A DNA stretch of 64,000 bases, from assembly GCA_014193115.1 (NCBI GenBank), contig BJHQ01000001.1:186001-250000 (forward strand). The letters are read 5' to 3'. Below are positions 54,287-62,964 of the stretch, piece after piece; the stretch's first letter is position 1, and each line of letters opens with the position of its first letter. The notes below the pieces were generated by a model that worked only from the letters and a program-made list of their open reading frames with translations, searched no databases and was not told the DNA's origin. The stretch comes from Planctomycetota bacterium. GTDB taxonomy: Bacteria; Planctomycetota; UBA11346. Both the position numbers and the translations under genes were made by a program.

Positions 54287-57200
54287 TCGACGCTGGCGGG
54301 AACCTGCGTGGTTCGCCGCGACCGCAGTCCCCCGCGTCGCGGCCGCTGCTGGCCGGTCTGGCGCTGGTCGCCGGTTTGGTCGCCGGCTTTGCCGTGGCGG
54401 CCGACCCAGCACCGGCGCCAACCCAGCCGGTGCTGCTCTCGCTGCCCGAGCTCCAAAAACTGCTGGATCCAACCAAGGAATGGCAGTTTCTTCCGCTCGC
54501 CGACTACCGCGCCCTGGTCGCGGCAGGCAAGCCCAGCGAGACGCCGGCCGCCCAGCCGTGGGCCGATCGCTCGGCGTGGATCGAGTCCGCCGACGTGACC
54601 GGGCGGATCGAAACGGACAACCTGCTGCTCATCACCGCTCGGCTGGTCGTAGTCGCGCCGGGGACGGCGACCGGAGCCCGGCTGTGCCTGCTGTCCGAGG
54701 CTGCTCCCGAACAGGCCAGCACCCTGACCCTTGCCGGATCACCTGGACTGCTCACCGCCGATCGGCGCGGGATGCTGGTGCCCGGTCCCGGCCGGCACGC
54801 GGTGGTGCTGACCGCGGCCTATCCGTCCACCGGCAGCCAGACCAAGGCGGAATTCTCCATTCCGTTGCCGCTGGCCGCCGGCGTGGCGGCGACCTTCACC
54901 GCGACCACGCCGGGCATCCTGAGCGGCGAGGGGATCGCGCTGGCGCCGACCGCTCCAAGACCAGCCCAAGGAGCAGGACCAGCCGACGGCGCTGCCCCGG
55001 CGATCGCGTGGCGCCTGGTCCGCCAGGCCAGCAACCTTCGACTGACCTGGCAGCCCGGCGCCAGCCGCACCGGCCATGTCCCGGCCTGGGGCGCCGAACA
55101 GACCGCCACCATCACCCTGGGCGCCGAGCGCGATGTGCCGCAGGTCGCGTGGAGCGCCGCCATCGCCCTCCACCGCGGCGAACGCCCCGCCGCCATCGAC
55201 CTGGATTTGCCTCCAGGCTGGGTGGCGACCGCCCCCGGACCGGGGATCGCCGCCATCGAACCGCTGGCCGCCAACCGGGTCAGGCTGCGGCTGACGCCTG
55301 AAGTGGAACGTCTCTCGTTCACCGGCGAGGTCCGGCGCAGCGATGGCTCGCTGACCTTGCCGACCATCGTCGGTGCGCTGCACCAGGGCGGGACGCTGAC
55401 GATTGCAGCAGGCGCTCCGTTTGCCGCCGAAGCGCCGGCCACCTGGCGTGAGGTCGCCGGCTCTGGCGCCGGCGTGCGGTCGTGGCGCTTGGCCGACAGC
55501 CGTGGCGCCGTGGTCGTGACCTCCGGTCTGGCCATGCCCGGCGGATCCCAGACCAGCGCGACCTTGACCGTTGGCGAACGCCGCTGGCGTCTCGATCAGC
55601 GGCTGGTCATCGCGGCCGGTTCTCTGCCGCGGTTCTCGGCCTCGGTGCAATTGCCGCTGGGCTGGGCCGTGGCGGCTTTTTACGCTGATCGGCCGGTGCG
55701 CATCCCCGGCGTGTCCGACGGCGGCGGCATCGAAGCGATCGTGCCCGGGTCGGTCCTCGACCTGACCCTGGTCCGCGGCATCCCGGCCGGCGGCCACCTG
55801 GCGCTGACTCTGGCCTTGGAGCGCCCGGCGGATCCGGCGGCGCCCGGAGATCCAATCCCGGTCAAGCTCGCCCATGTCGTCGGCAGCGACGGAAAGCACG
55901 CCGCCCGGTTGGCCGTCGCGGCTGCCCCGGGCCTGGATCTCGACATCGCTGCCGGCGATCGCTGGCGGCTGGTCGAGGCCGCCGAGCGGACCACGACCAA
56001 CGATCCCAGTCTCGGCATCCGCGCCGAGTTCGTCGCCACCGATCCGGCGGCGGCGCTGCGCATCGCCGCCCGCCCGCGGCCGGCATCCGCCGACGCCGAC
56101 GCCGTGGTCTACCTGCTCCCGGCGCCTCCCGGTGGAACCGCCGCCGAGGGTGCTGGCGCGGCGGCCGGATGGCTCCGGATCGATCTCCGCCTGCGCGCCC
56201 AGGCCGGTGAAGTGTCGAGTCTTTTTCTCACGGCTCCGCTGATCGCCCGCGACCCGGGCGGATCGCCGCCCAGGGCCGGGCAGCCTCCGGCGCTGACCTC
56301 GGTCGATCCGACCCTGGTGGTGGAGCGCTCTGGCGACGGTTGGCGGCTGGCCTGGCCGGCGCCCTGGCGCGGCGAGCGGCTGATCCGCTTGGAAGGCCGG
56401 ATGAGCGACCCGGGCTGGTCTGCTTCCGGCCAGGCCAGGCTTGAGCTGACGGCGGTCGCTGCCCGGCTCGATGCCGGCGACAGCGTGCTACCATTGCGCC
56501 AGACCACCGTGGTCCAGACCCCGGGCGATCTCGACCTGACCGTGGAGCCTGCGCCCGGCGCGGCCCAGCTTGGCGAGGACGACGTCCCTGGGTGGTCCCA
56601 GCCGATCCCCGGCGAAGGCATCGCCGGGGTCGTGCGCAGCCCGGCCGGGGTCGCCAACGTCGGCGTGGCGAAACTGGTGGCCCGGCCGTTGGCGACCGCT
56701 CCCGGAGCCTTCATCGCTCAGCTCGACCTGCGCACCCAGCTCGGCGAAATCCGCGGCGGTTGTTTCGCCCGGCACCGGATCCATCTGCGCCTGGCGGCGC
56801 CGAAGAGCACCTCCTTGCCGATTCTTTTGCCCAGCGGCCTGACCCTGGAGCGGGCGGCGGTCGATGGCCGCGACGCCAGCCTGCGCCGGATCGATCCCGC
56901 CACCGGCGCCTGCGCCCTGCCGCTGCCCGGCCGGACCGTGTCCGAGGTCACCCTGATCCTCCGCGCAGATCTGCCCCTGGGCCGCCAATTGCACCTGATG
57001 GTGCCGGCATTCCCAGGCGTTCCGGTGGTCGCGACGACCTGGACCGTGGCGGTTCCCGAGCACCTTCGGCCGGTGGTCGTTGACCAGCCCGGAACCATGC
57101 CGCTGCTGGTCGAGGCGCCGTGGCGCGGCTGGTGGGACACCTGGCGGACGCCGTGGAGCTCCGTGGTCCTGCCGTCCTTCCCGATGCTGCCAGCGGTCGC

Positions 57201-60200
57201 CGGCACGCAGGATCCGCGGGTGCTGGTCCCGGCGGAGAACCGTGCGGTGGATCTTCGCCAAGGGAGGCCGGCAGACGCCGTCGATCCAACACCAGGACCG
57301 GACCTCAGCCTGGTCGGCACGCTGCTGACCGGACAGCGCACCGGCGCGCCGGTCGCCGCGCTGATCGGCCTCACTTCAATTCATGAACTGTTCAACTGGG
57401 ACTGCTTCGGCGAGATCGCCGCCCTGGGGCTCGGCCTAGGGCTTGGCCTGCTCCTGGTCTTGCGCCGGTCGTGGCTGATCGTCGGCGCGACCCTGGTCGG
57501 CGGGCTACTCGCCGCTGCCGCCTGCCACGGCGCCGAGCACCACGGCTGGGGTCTGATGGCCCTGGGCGAATGGTTGCCGCTGACCACCGCGGTTTCGGCT
57601 TTGGCGCTGCTCCTCGCCCGCTGGCTGGGCATGGGGCGCCGCCGGCCCGTTTCCATGGCGCTCTGGCTGCTCGCCGTCGGATCGACCGCGACCGGACTGG
57701 TGTCCACGCACGGCCTGATGGCTGGCGAAACCGCGCCGAACCAGCCGCCGCCAGGGATCGAACTGGTGGCCATGGGCTACCGTTCCCTCGACCCAGGTGG
57801 CGTGCCCAAGGACGTGCAGGTCGCCTTGACCCGGGACCAGCTCACCCGGTTGTGGACCCTGGCCCATCCCGAACCGACTCAGCCCACGCCGCCGATCGTG
57901 GATTTCGCCACCGGCCTGCCGAGCTGGGAAGTGGTCTTTCCGGCAGGCGCCGATCCGGCCAGCCATCCCCAGGCGACGGTGACCATCCGCCTGCCGTGGG
58001 CGGTCCTCAGCAACGCCTGGCAGCCGGTGCGGTTCGATCTGCCGTTTGCGGCCCAGAACGGTCAACTGCCCACGGTCGCGACCCAGGTGCTGACCGTGGA
58101 ATCCACCGGGCCTGGAGCCGGTCCGGGAAAGGGTGGGACCGCGCCGCTCACCTGGAGCCGTGAGGGCAACACCCTGATCGTTCCCTTGCCGCCGCGCAGC
58201 CAAGGCACGTTGACCCTGCGTTTCCAGGTCTTCTGTCCAGTGGTGGCGAACCAGATGCTGATCCGCCTGGCCAGCCGGGCACCGCTCAACGGCGGCAAGC
58301 TGACCGTCATCGCTCCGGTTGGTTGGGTGGTGGACGGCGCCAGCGAGTTCCGGCCCGATGGCGACCACCGCTGGACCGGCAGCGTCGGCGTCCACGAGGC
58401 CGGCGCGGATATCGCTGTGATTCCCGAGGTTCCGGTGACCGCCAAGGCGTTGCGCCTGGCCTGGGACCAACGCCTGCGGGTCGAACTGCTGCCCGACCGG
58501 CTGGCCTGGACCGACGCCGCCACCATCACCGCCACCGGTGCCGGAGTCCGCCAGCTCGATCTCGATCTGCCTCCGGACCTGACCATCGCCACGGTGAGCA
58601 GCGCGAGCGGCAACCTGGCCGAATGGCGCCAGACCGGAACCCGGTTGCATCTGCTGTTCAATGAGGAAGCCACCGGCGCGATCGCCCTGACCCTGACCGG
58701 GCTGCTGCCCCGGACCGATCGGCCGCTGGCGGTCGCTCCGACCCTGGCCAGCGCAGCGACCAGCGCGGGACGGCTCGGCCTGCGCAGCCAGTTGGCCGCC
58801 GCCAAGCTGATCCGGCCGGAAGGCGCCGAACGCGCCGAACCGGCAGCCGACGAGGATCTCGCGGTGGTCTGGAATGGCGGCAACGGGCCAATGGTGAGCT
58901 GGAAAATCCAGGCCGACGCGGTCCTCGCCACGGTGGTCGCCGCCCTGGTGCCGGGACCGGACCGGATCCAGGCGGTGATCGTCATCGAAAGCAGCGGCAA
59001 AGGCGAGATCGCCAGCCTCCGCCTGCCCATGGCGCCGCCGTGGCGCCTGGCCCGCCTGGGTGAGGGACTGACCGCAGCGGTGGTCGATGGCGCCATCGAT
59101 CTGCTGCCCAAGGCGCCGCTCGGCGCGGGTGGACGGATGGCGGTGGTGTTCGAGGCCGATCGCGCCGCCCTCGGCCGGTCCGGTGCCGGCGACCTGAGTT
59201 TTTCCTTGCCGCAGATCGCCCCGGCCGCCGTTGGACTGACCGTCGTCAAGCGGACCTGGCTGGTGGCGGCGCCCGCTGATCGCCGGCTGCGCCTCGACGC
59301 GCCCGGCGCGGTGCTGGTGCCGCCGGCGGGACCAGCCGCGGTCATCGCCCGTGGCCAGCTGCTCGGCGACGAACCGCGCTGGCAGCAGGCCGCGGAACTG
59401 CCCCCCGATCTGCCGACGGCCACGGTCAGCTTGCTCACCGAACCGGCCCGGGCCCAGGTCACCGCCAGCCATTATCTGCTCGCCCTGCCCGACCGGGTGC
59501 GGTGGTCGGCGCGGCTGGCCTGGCGGATCGACGGCGGCGCCCGGGACCGGCTGGCCCTGCGCTTAGATCCTGCCCTGCGCCTGGTCCACCTGTCCTGCCG
59601 TGACCTCGGCGGCTGGACCCGCACCGGGGATCGGCTGGAGCTGCGCCTGGCCGCCCCGGCTCGCGGCGACATCGCGGTGGATCTCGATCTGGAAGCCGCC
59701 CTCGATGCCGATCGCGTCCGGCTGAGCGCGATGGTTCCCGAAGACGCGACCATGGAACGCGGCCAGGTGGCGCTGGCCCTCGATGACGACCTCGGTCTGG
59801 TCCAGCGCGACACCGCCGGCCTGGAACCGGTCGCCAAGCTCGACCTGCCGTTGCCGGTCGGCATCGACGCCGCGCAGATCCAGGACAAATGGAAGACCAG
59901 CCGCGCCGACTGGACCCTGACTCTGAGCCGCGAATTGCTGGCCGCCGGCGCCGGTCTCGACGGCGTCGCTCCGCTGCTCGCCGCATCCACCGTGCTCACC
60001 AGCGAAGGCGAATGCCGGTCCAAGGCGACCTGGCACGTCATCAATCGCAGCCGCCAGCAGCTGCGCCTGGTGGTTCCAACCGGAATCGACCTGTGGGAGG
60101 TCCGGGTCGATGGCCAGCCGATCCGCCCCCGGACCTCAGGGGCCGCCGATCCTGGGAAAATCCTGCCCGATGCCCAGATGAATGATCGCAGCGCCGAGCT

Positions 60201-61200
60201 CTGGGTGCCGGTCCGTCCGCTCCGCCCCGGCGAGGCCACCACCCGGGTCGAACTGGTGTGGCGCCAGGCGGCTCCGGCGCTTGGCTCGTCGATCCGGCCC
60301 AAGGCGCCGGTCTTCGCCGATCTGCGCCTGATGGATGTCACCTGGCGGGTGGTGCCGCCGGCTGGTCTGGACCTGCGCCGGATCGCCGGCGCCTTGCACC
60401 TTGCCGAGCCAGTGGCCGCCCAGGGCCTCGGCGCCCAGCGCGTGATCGATGAGATCCGCCAACTGAAAGCCCAGGGGAATCTCACCGATAACGGCCTGCG
60501 GCGGCTGTCGAGCAACCTCGCCCGCTGCGAGGTCGAGCTCAATGACTACCTGGTGCAGCTCGGCAACCAGCCGGCTAACCGCCACGCCGAACCAGCCCAG
60601 CAGAGGTCCGCACCCGATCAGCCGGCACCGAACCAGGCACCGAACCAGCAAATGGAGGTCTATAATGCCCAACTGGTCCAGGATCTGAATCGCAACTCCC
60701 TCGACGCTAACCAGGGCCAGGCCGGCATCGCCCAGGAGTTCTCCAAGCGGAGCAGCAATCGAAAATCCCGCGGCTACGAGAATCCCAACCAAATCTGGAA
60801 TGACGCGCCGGTCGCCCAGGGCAAGGCCGTTCCGGCCTCCCAGCCGGCCGCTCTGCCCGAGGCGATCCCGCCAACCATCCGCCCGTGGTCGGATCCCCTG
60901 CTGCTCGACTCCGGCGCCAAGCTCGGTCCCGGCGACGCGCCAGTGGGCCGACGCAGCGAAAGCGCCATCGGCCGGCTCGGCATCGATCTGGTGCAGGAGC
61001 CCGTTTCCGCGGGTCTCTGGCTGGCGGGCAGCGGCACCGACCTGGGCATCGAACTCGCCCTCGACCGTCCCCGGCCGCCGTGGTGGCCGTGGCTGGCAGC
61101 GGCTGGCGCCGCCGGCTGCGTCCTTGGCGCTGGGCTGCTGGCCTGGCGGAAGACCGTGCACGCGAACTGCCAAGGCGCCAAGGCGCCAACCGTGGGATAA
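54283..61200 (+). CDS. Giant two-module beta-rich envelope protein
   Basis: A 2,305-residue protein from GTG 54283, overlapping the previous stop. An N-terminal export span (about 22-41) precedes LLSLPELQKLLDPTKEW and a beta-rich module. Near 1,043-1,146 there are several membrane spans, the last of which (MALWLLAVGSTATGLV, then MAGETAPN) looks like an internal signal peptide. A second beta-rich module then begins with VALTRDQLTRLWTLAHP. The C-terminus has a low-complexity QN-rich linker, one span (WWPWLAAAGAAGCVLGAGLL) and a short tail. That tail is encoded by a dispersed CCAAGGCGCC element (61171-61190). I recognise no named domain. The layout suggests a fusion of two proteins like the preceding one. 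Confidence 0.72.
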   Translation: MIDAGGNLRGSPRPQSPASRPLLAGLALVAGLVAGFAVAADPAPAPTQPVLLSLPELQKLLDPTKEWQFLPLADYRALVAAGKPSETPAAQPWADRSAWIESADVTGRIETDNLLLITARLVVVAPGTATGARLCLLSEAAPEQASTLTLAGSPGLLTADRRGMLVPGPGRHAVVLTAAYPSTGSQTKAEFSIPLPLAAGVAATFTATTPGILSGEGIALAPTAPRPAQGAGPADGAAPAIAWRLVRQASNLRLTWQPGASRTGHVPAWGAEQTATITLGAERDVPQVAWSAAIALHRGERPAAIDLDLPPGWVATAPGPGIAAIEPLAANRVRLRLTPEVERLSFTGEVRRSDGSLTLPTIVGALHQGGTLTIAAGAPFAAEAPATWREVAGSGAGVRSWRLADSRGAVVVTSGLAMPGGSQTSATLTVGERRWRLDQRLVIAAGSLPRFSASVQLPLGWAVAAFYADRPVRIPGVSDGGGIEAIVPGSVLDLTLVRGIPAGGHLALTLALERPADPAAPGDPIPVKLAHVVGSDGKHAARLAVAAAPGLDLDIAAGDRWRLVEAAERTTTNDPSLGIRAEFVATDPAAALRIAARPRPASADADAVVYLLPAPPGGTAAEGAGAAAGWLRIDLRLRAQAGEVSSLFLTAPLIARDPGGSPPRAGQPPALTSVDPTLVVERSGDGWRLAWPAPWRGERLIRLEGRMSDPGWSASGQARLELTAVAARLDAGDSVLPLRQTTVVQTPGDLDLTVEPAPGAAQLGEDDVPGWSQPIPGEGIAGVVRSPAGVANVGVAKLVARPLATAPGAFIAQLDLRTQLGEIRGGCFARHRIHLRLAAPKSTSLPILLPSGLTLERAAVDGRDASLRRIDPATGACALPLPGRTVSEVTLILRADLPLGRQLHLMVPAFPGVPVVATTWTVAVPEHLRPVVVDQPGTMPLLVEAPWRGWWDTWRTPWSSVVLPSFPMLPAVAGTQDPRVLVPAENRAVDLRQGRPADAVDPTPGPDLSLVGTLLTGQRTGAPVAALIGLTSIHELFNWDCFGEIAALGLGLGLGLLLVLRRSWLIVGATLVGGLLAAAACHGAEHHGWGLMALGEWLPLTTAVSALALLLARWLGMGRRRPVSMALWLLAVGSTATGLVSTHGLMAGETAPNQPPPGIELVAMGYRSLDPGGVPKDVQVALTRDQLTRLWTLAHPEPTQPTPPIVDFATGLPSWEVVFPAGADPASHPQATVTIRLPWAVLSNAWQPVRFDLPFAAQNGQLPTVATQVLTVESTGPGAGPGKGGTAPLTWSREGNTLIVPLPPRSQGTLTLRFQVFCPVVANQMLIRLASRAPLNGGKLTVIAPVGWVVDGASEFRPDGDHRWTGSVGVHEAGADIAVIPEVPVTAKALRLAWDQRLRVELLPDRLAWTDAATITATGAGVRQLDLDLPPDLTIATVSSASGNLAEWRQTGTRLHLLFNEEATGAIALTLTGLLPRTDRPLAVAPTLASAATSAGRLGLRSQLAAAKLIRPEGAERAEPAADEDLAVVWNGGNGPMVSWKIQADAVLATVVAALVPGPDRIQAVIVIESSGKGEIASLRLPMAPPWRLARLGEGLTAAVVDGAIDLLPKAPLGAGGRMAVVFEADRAALGRSGAGDLSFSLPQIAPAAVGLTVVKRTWLVAAPADRRLRLDAPGAVLVPPAGPAAVIARGQLLGDEPRWQQAAELPPDLPTATVSLLTEPARAQVTASHYLLALPDRVRWSARLAWRIDGGARDRLALRLDPALRLVHLSCRDLGGWTRTGDRLELRLAAPARGDIAVDLDLEAALDADRVRLSAMVPEDATMERGQVALALDDDLGLVQRDTAGLEPVAKLDLPLPVGIDAAQIQDKWKTSRADWTLTLSRELLAAGAGLDGVAPLLAASTVLTSEGECRSKATWHVINRSRQQLRLVVPTGIDLWEVRVDGQPIRPRTSGAADPGKILPDAQMNDRSAELWVPVRPLRPGEATTRVELVWRQAAPALGSSIRPKAPVFADLRLMDVTWRVVPPAGLDLRRIAGALHLAEPVAAQGLGAQRVIDEIRQLKAQGNLTDNGLRRLSSNLARCEVELNDYLVQLGNQPANRHAEPAQQRSAPDQPAPNQAPNQQMEVYNAQLVQDLNRNSLDANQGQAGIAQEFSKRSSNRKSRGYENPNQIWNDAPVAQGKAVPASQPAALPEAIPPTIRPWSDPLLLDSGAKLGPGDAPVGRRSESAIGRLGIDLVQEPVSAGLWLAGSGTDLGIELALDRPRPPWWPWLAAAGAAGCVLGAGLLAWRKTVHANCQGAKAPTVG

Positions 61201-61213
61201 GAGCTCACGCAAA

Positions 61214-61267
61214 CGTTTCGGAGCGGCGATGCCCTCATCGCGTTTCGGAGCGGCGATGCCCTCATCG
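61214..61267. repeat. Perfect 27-bp tandem duplication
   Basis: Two identical 27-base copies beginning CGTTTCGGAGCGGCGATGCC occupy 61214-61240 and 61241-61267, 14 bases after the giant gene. The rest of the 229-base gap to 61430 shows no gene and no clear terminator. Confidence 0.95.
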
Positions 61268-61429
61268 CTGGCGCGACACTGGTGCCGTTGGCAATCTGGT
61301 CAAACCGTGGCCGCTGGTTTGGAAGTCCAACCGCTGGGAGTCTTTGCGATTCTTTTCTCAGCTGTTCGAGCTGTCTCTTAGCGACGCTGGAAATCCTTGG
61401 CTTCCTCGACGGCCAGGCGAGGATCCCGC

Positions 61430-62854
61430 ATGCGCTATCGCCTCGCCGTCATCCTGGTCCTCGGCGCCGGCTGGGCAGCCGAACCGGAGCCCGCCCAACC
61501 GGTAGTGGTTGCTGCCCCTGGGCCGTTGTCGGCCAAGGCGGTGGTCGAGGACTGGCCGTCGTTCCTCGGTCCGCGCCATGATGGGGTTTCCCGGGAAACT
61601 CCCCTCAATCTGCGCTGGGATGCGGCAGGTCCACGTCTGCTGTGGAGCATCGAACGCGGCACCGGTTACGCCTCGCCGGCGGTAGTGACGGCCCAGCTGG
61701 GATCGGCGCAAGGCCAGCCGGGATCGGCGCAAGGCCAGCTGGTGCTCACCCACCGCGTCGGCGACGTCGATGTGGTCGAGTGCCTCGATCCGGAAAACGG
61801 CGCGCGGCGCTGGCGGAAGACCTTCGCCACCGACTACCAGGACCGCTACGGCTACAACAACGGCCCGCGATCGAGCCCGGTGATCGCTGGTGACCGGGTG
61901 CTGTGCTTCAGCCAGACTGGCGTGCTGCGCTGCCTGGCGCTGACCGACGGCGCCACCCGCTGGACCCGGGAATTGAACCGGGACCACCAGGTTTCCCAGG
62001 GATTTTTCGGGGTCGGGACCACGCCGCTGGTCGACGGAGACTTGGTCATCGTCAACGTCGGCGGCAGCGCCTGTGTCGTCGGCCTCGATCTGGCGAGCGG
62101 CGCGACCCGCTGGACCACCGCCGACGAGTGGGGCGCCAGCTACGCCTCGCCGGTGCCGGCGGTGCTCGGCGGTCAGCGCCGGGTGCTGCTGTTCGTCGGC
62201 GGCGAAAGCCGGCCGCCGACCGGCGGGCTGCTCGCCATCGATCCCGCCACCGGCGCGAAAGACCTGCGTTTTTACTGGCGATCGAAGTCCTACGAATCGG
62301 TCAACGCCTCCTGTCCAGTGGTCATCGGCGACCGGGTCCTGGTCACCGCCAGCTACCAGACCGGCTCCGCCCTGGTCCAGGCGGTCGCTGACGGAACGGT
62401 CCTGAGCGCCAAGCCGGTGTGGACCAATCCCGAAGCCGGCTGCCATTTCGCGACGCCGATCCATCTCGACGGGAACCTGTATGGCAGCATCGGTCGGAAC
62501 CATCCCGACGCCGAACTTGCTTGCATCGACCTGGCCACTGGGGCTCTGCGCTGGCACGAGCAGCCGCGCTGGAACGAGCAGGTCGGCGGACGCGATGTGG
62601 TCATGTCGACCTTCCGCGCCCAGTTCCTGCGGGTTGACGGACATTTCCTCTGCCTCGGTGAAGAGGGTCATCTGCTGTGCTATGATTTCACTCCGACCGG
62701 GATGACCGAACTCGCTCGCAGCTGGCTGTTCAAGGCGCCGGAAAGCTGGACCCCTCCGGTGTTGTGGCATGGCCTGCTGTACGTGTGCCAGAACCACGCC
62801 GGCCGCGATGGGACGAAGCCGCGGCTGTTGTGCTACGATCTGCGCGGACGGTGA
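61430..62854 (+). CDS. Secreted PQQ-type beta-propeller protein
   Basis: A 474-residue protein with a short signal peptide (MRYRLAVILVLGAGWA). The mature part has propeller blades with LDPENGARRWRKTFA, LTDGATRWTRELN, LDLASGATRWTTAD and IDLATGALRWHEQ motifs, typical of BamB/PQQ-like repeats. It opens with WPSFLGPRHDGVS, the usual start of planctomycete-type secreted propellers. There is no sign of a catalytic quinoprotein alcohol-dehydrogenase site. Two 21-bp units (61697-61738) encode a GSAQGQ repeat. GAGG seven bases before ATG 61430 supports the start. Confidence 0.85.
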   Translation: MRYRLAVILVLGAGWAAEPEPAQPVVVAAPGPLSAKAVVEDWPSFLGPRHDGVSRETPLNLRWDAAGPRLLWSIERGTGYASPAVVTAQLGSAQGQPGSAQGQLVLTHRVGDVDVVECLDPENGARRWRKTFATDYQDRYGYNNGPRSSPVIAGDRVLCFSQTGVLRCLALTDGATRWTRELNRDHQVSQGFFGVGTTPLVDGDLVIVNVGGSACVVGLDLASGATRWTTADEWGASYASPVPAVLGGQRRVLLFVGGESRPPTGGLLAIDPATGAKDLRFYWRSKSYESVNASCPVVIGDRVLVTASYQTGSALVQAVADGTVLSAKPVWTNPEAGCHFATPIHLDGNLYGSIGRNHPDAELACIDLATGALRWHEQPRWNEQVGGRDVVMSTFRAQFLRVDGHFLCLGEEGHLLCYDFTPTGMTELARSWLFKAPESWTPPVLWHGLLYVCQNHAGRDGTKPRLLCYDLRGR

Positions 62855-62964
62855 ATCGGCGGAGCTCTGCATCGGTTGAGCTGGCCCCTGCGGATCCCGC
62901 TGCTCGGGCCTGTGCGGATCCCGCACGGGCTTGGTCGGCGCCGCGGGCGATTCAGGATGCCAGC

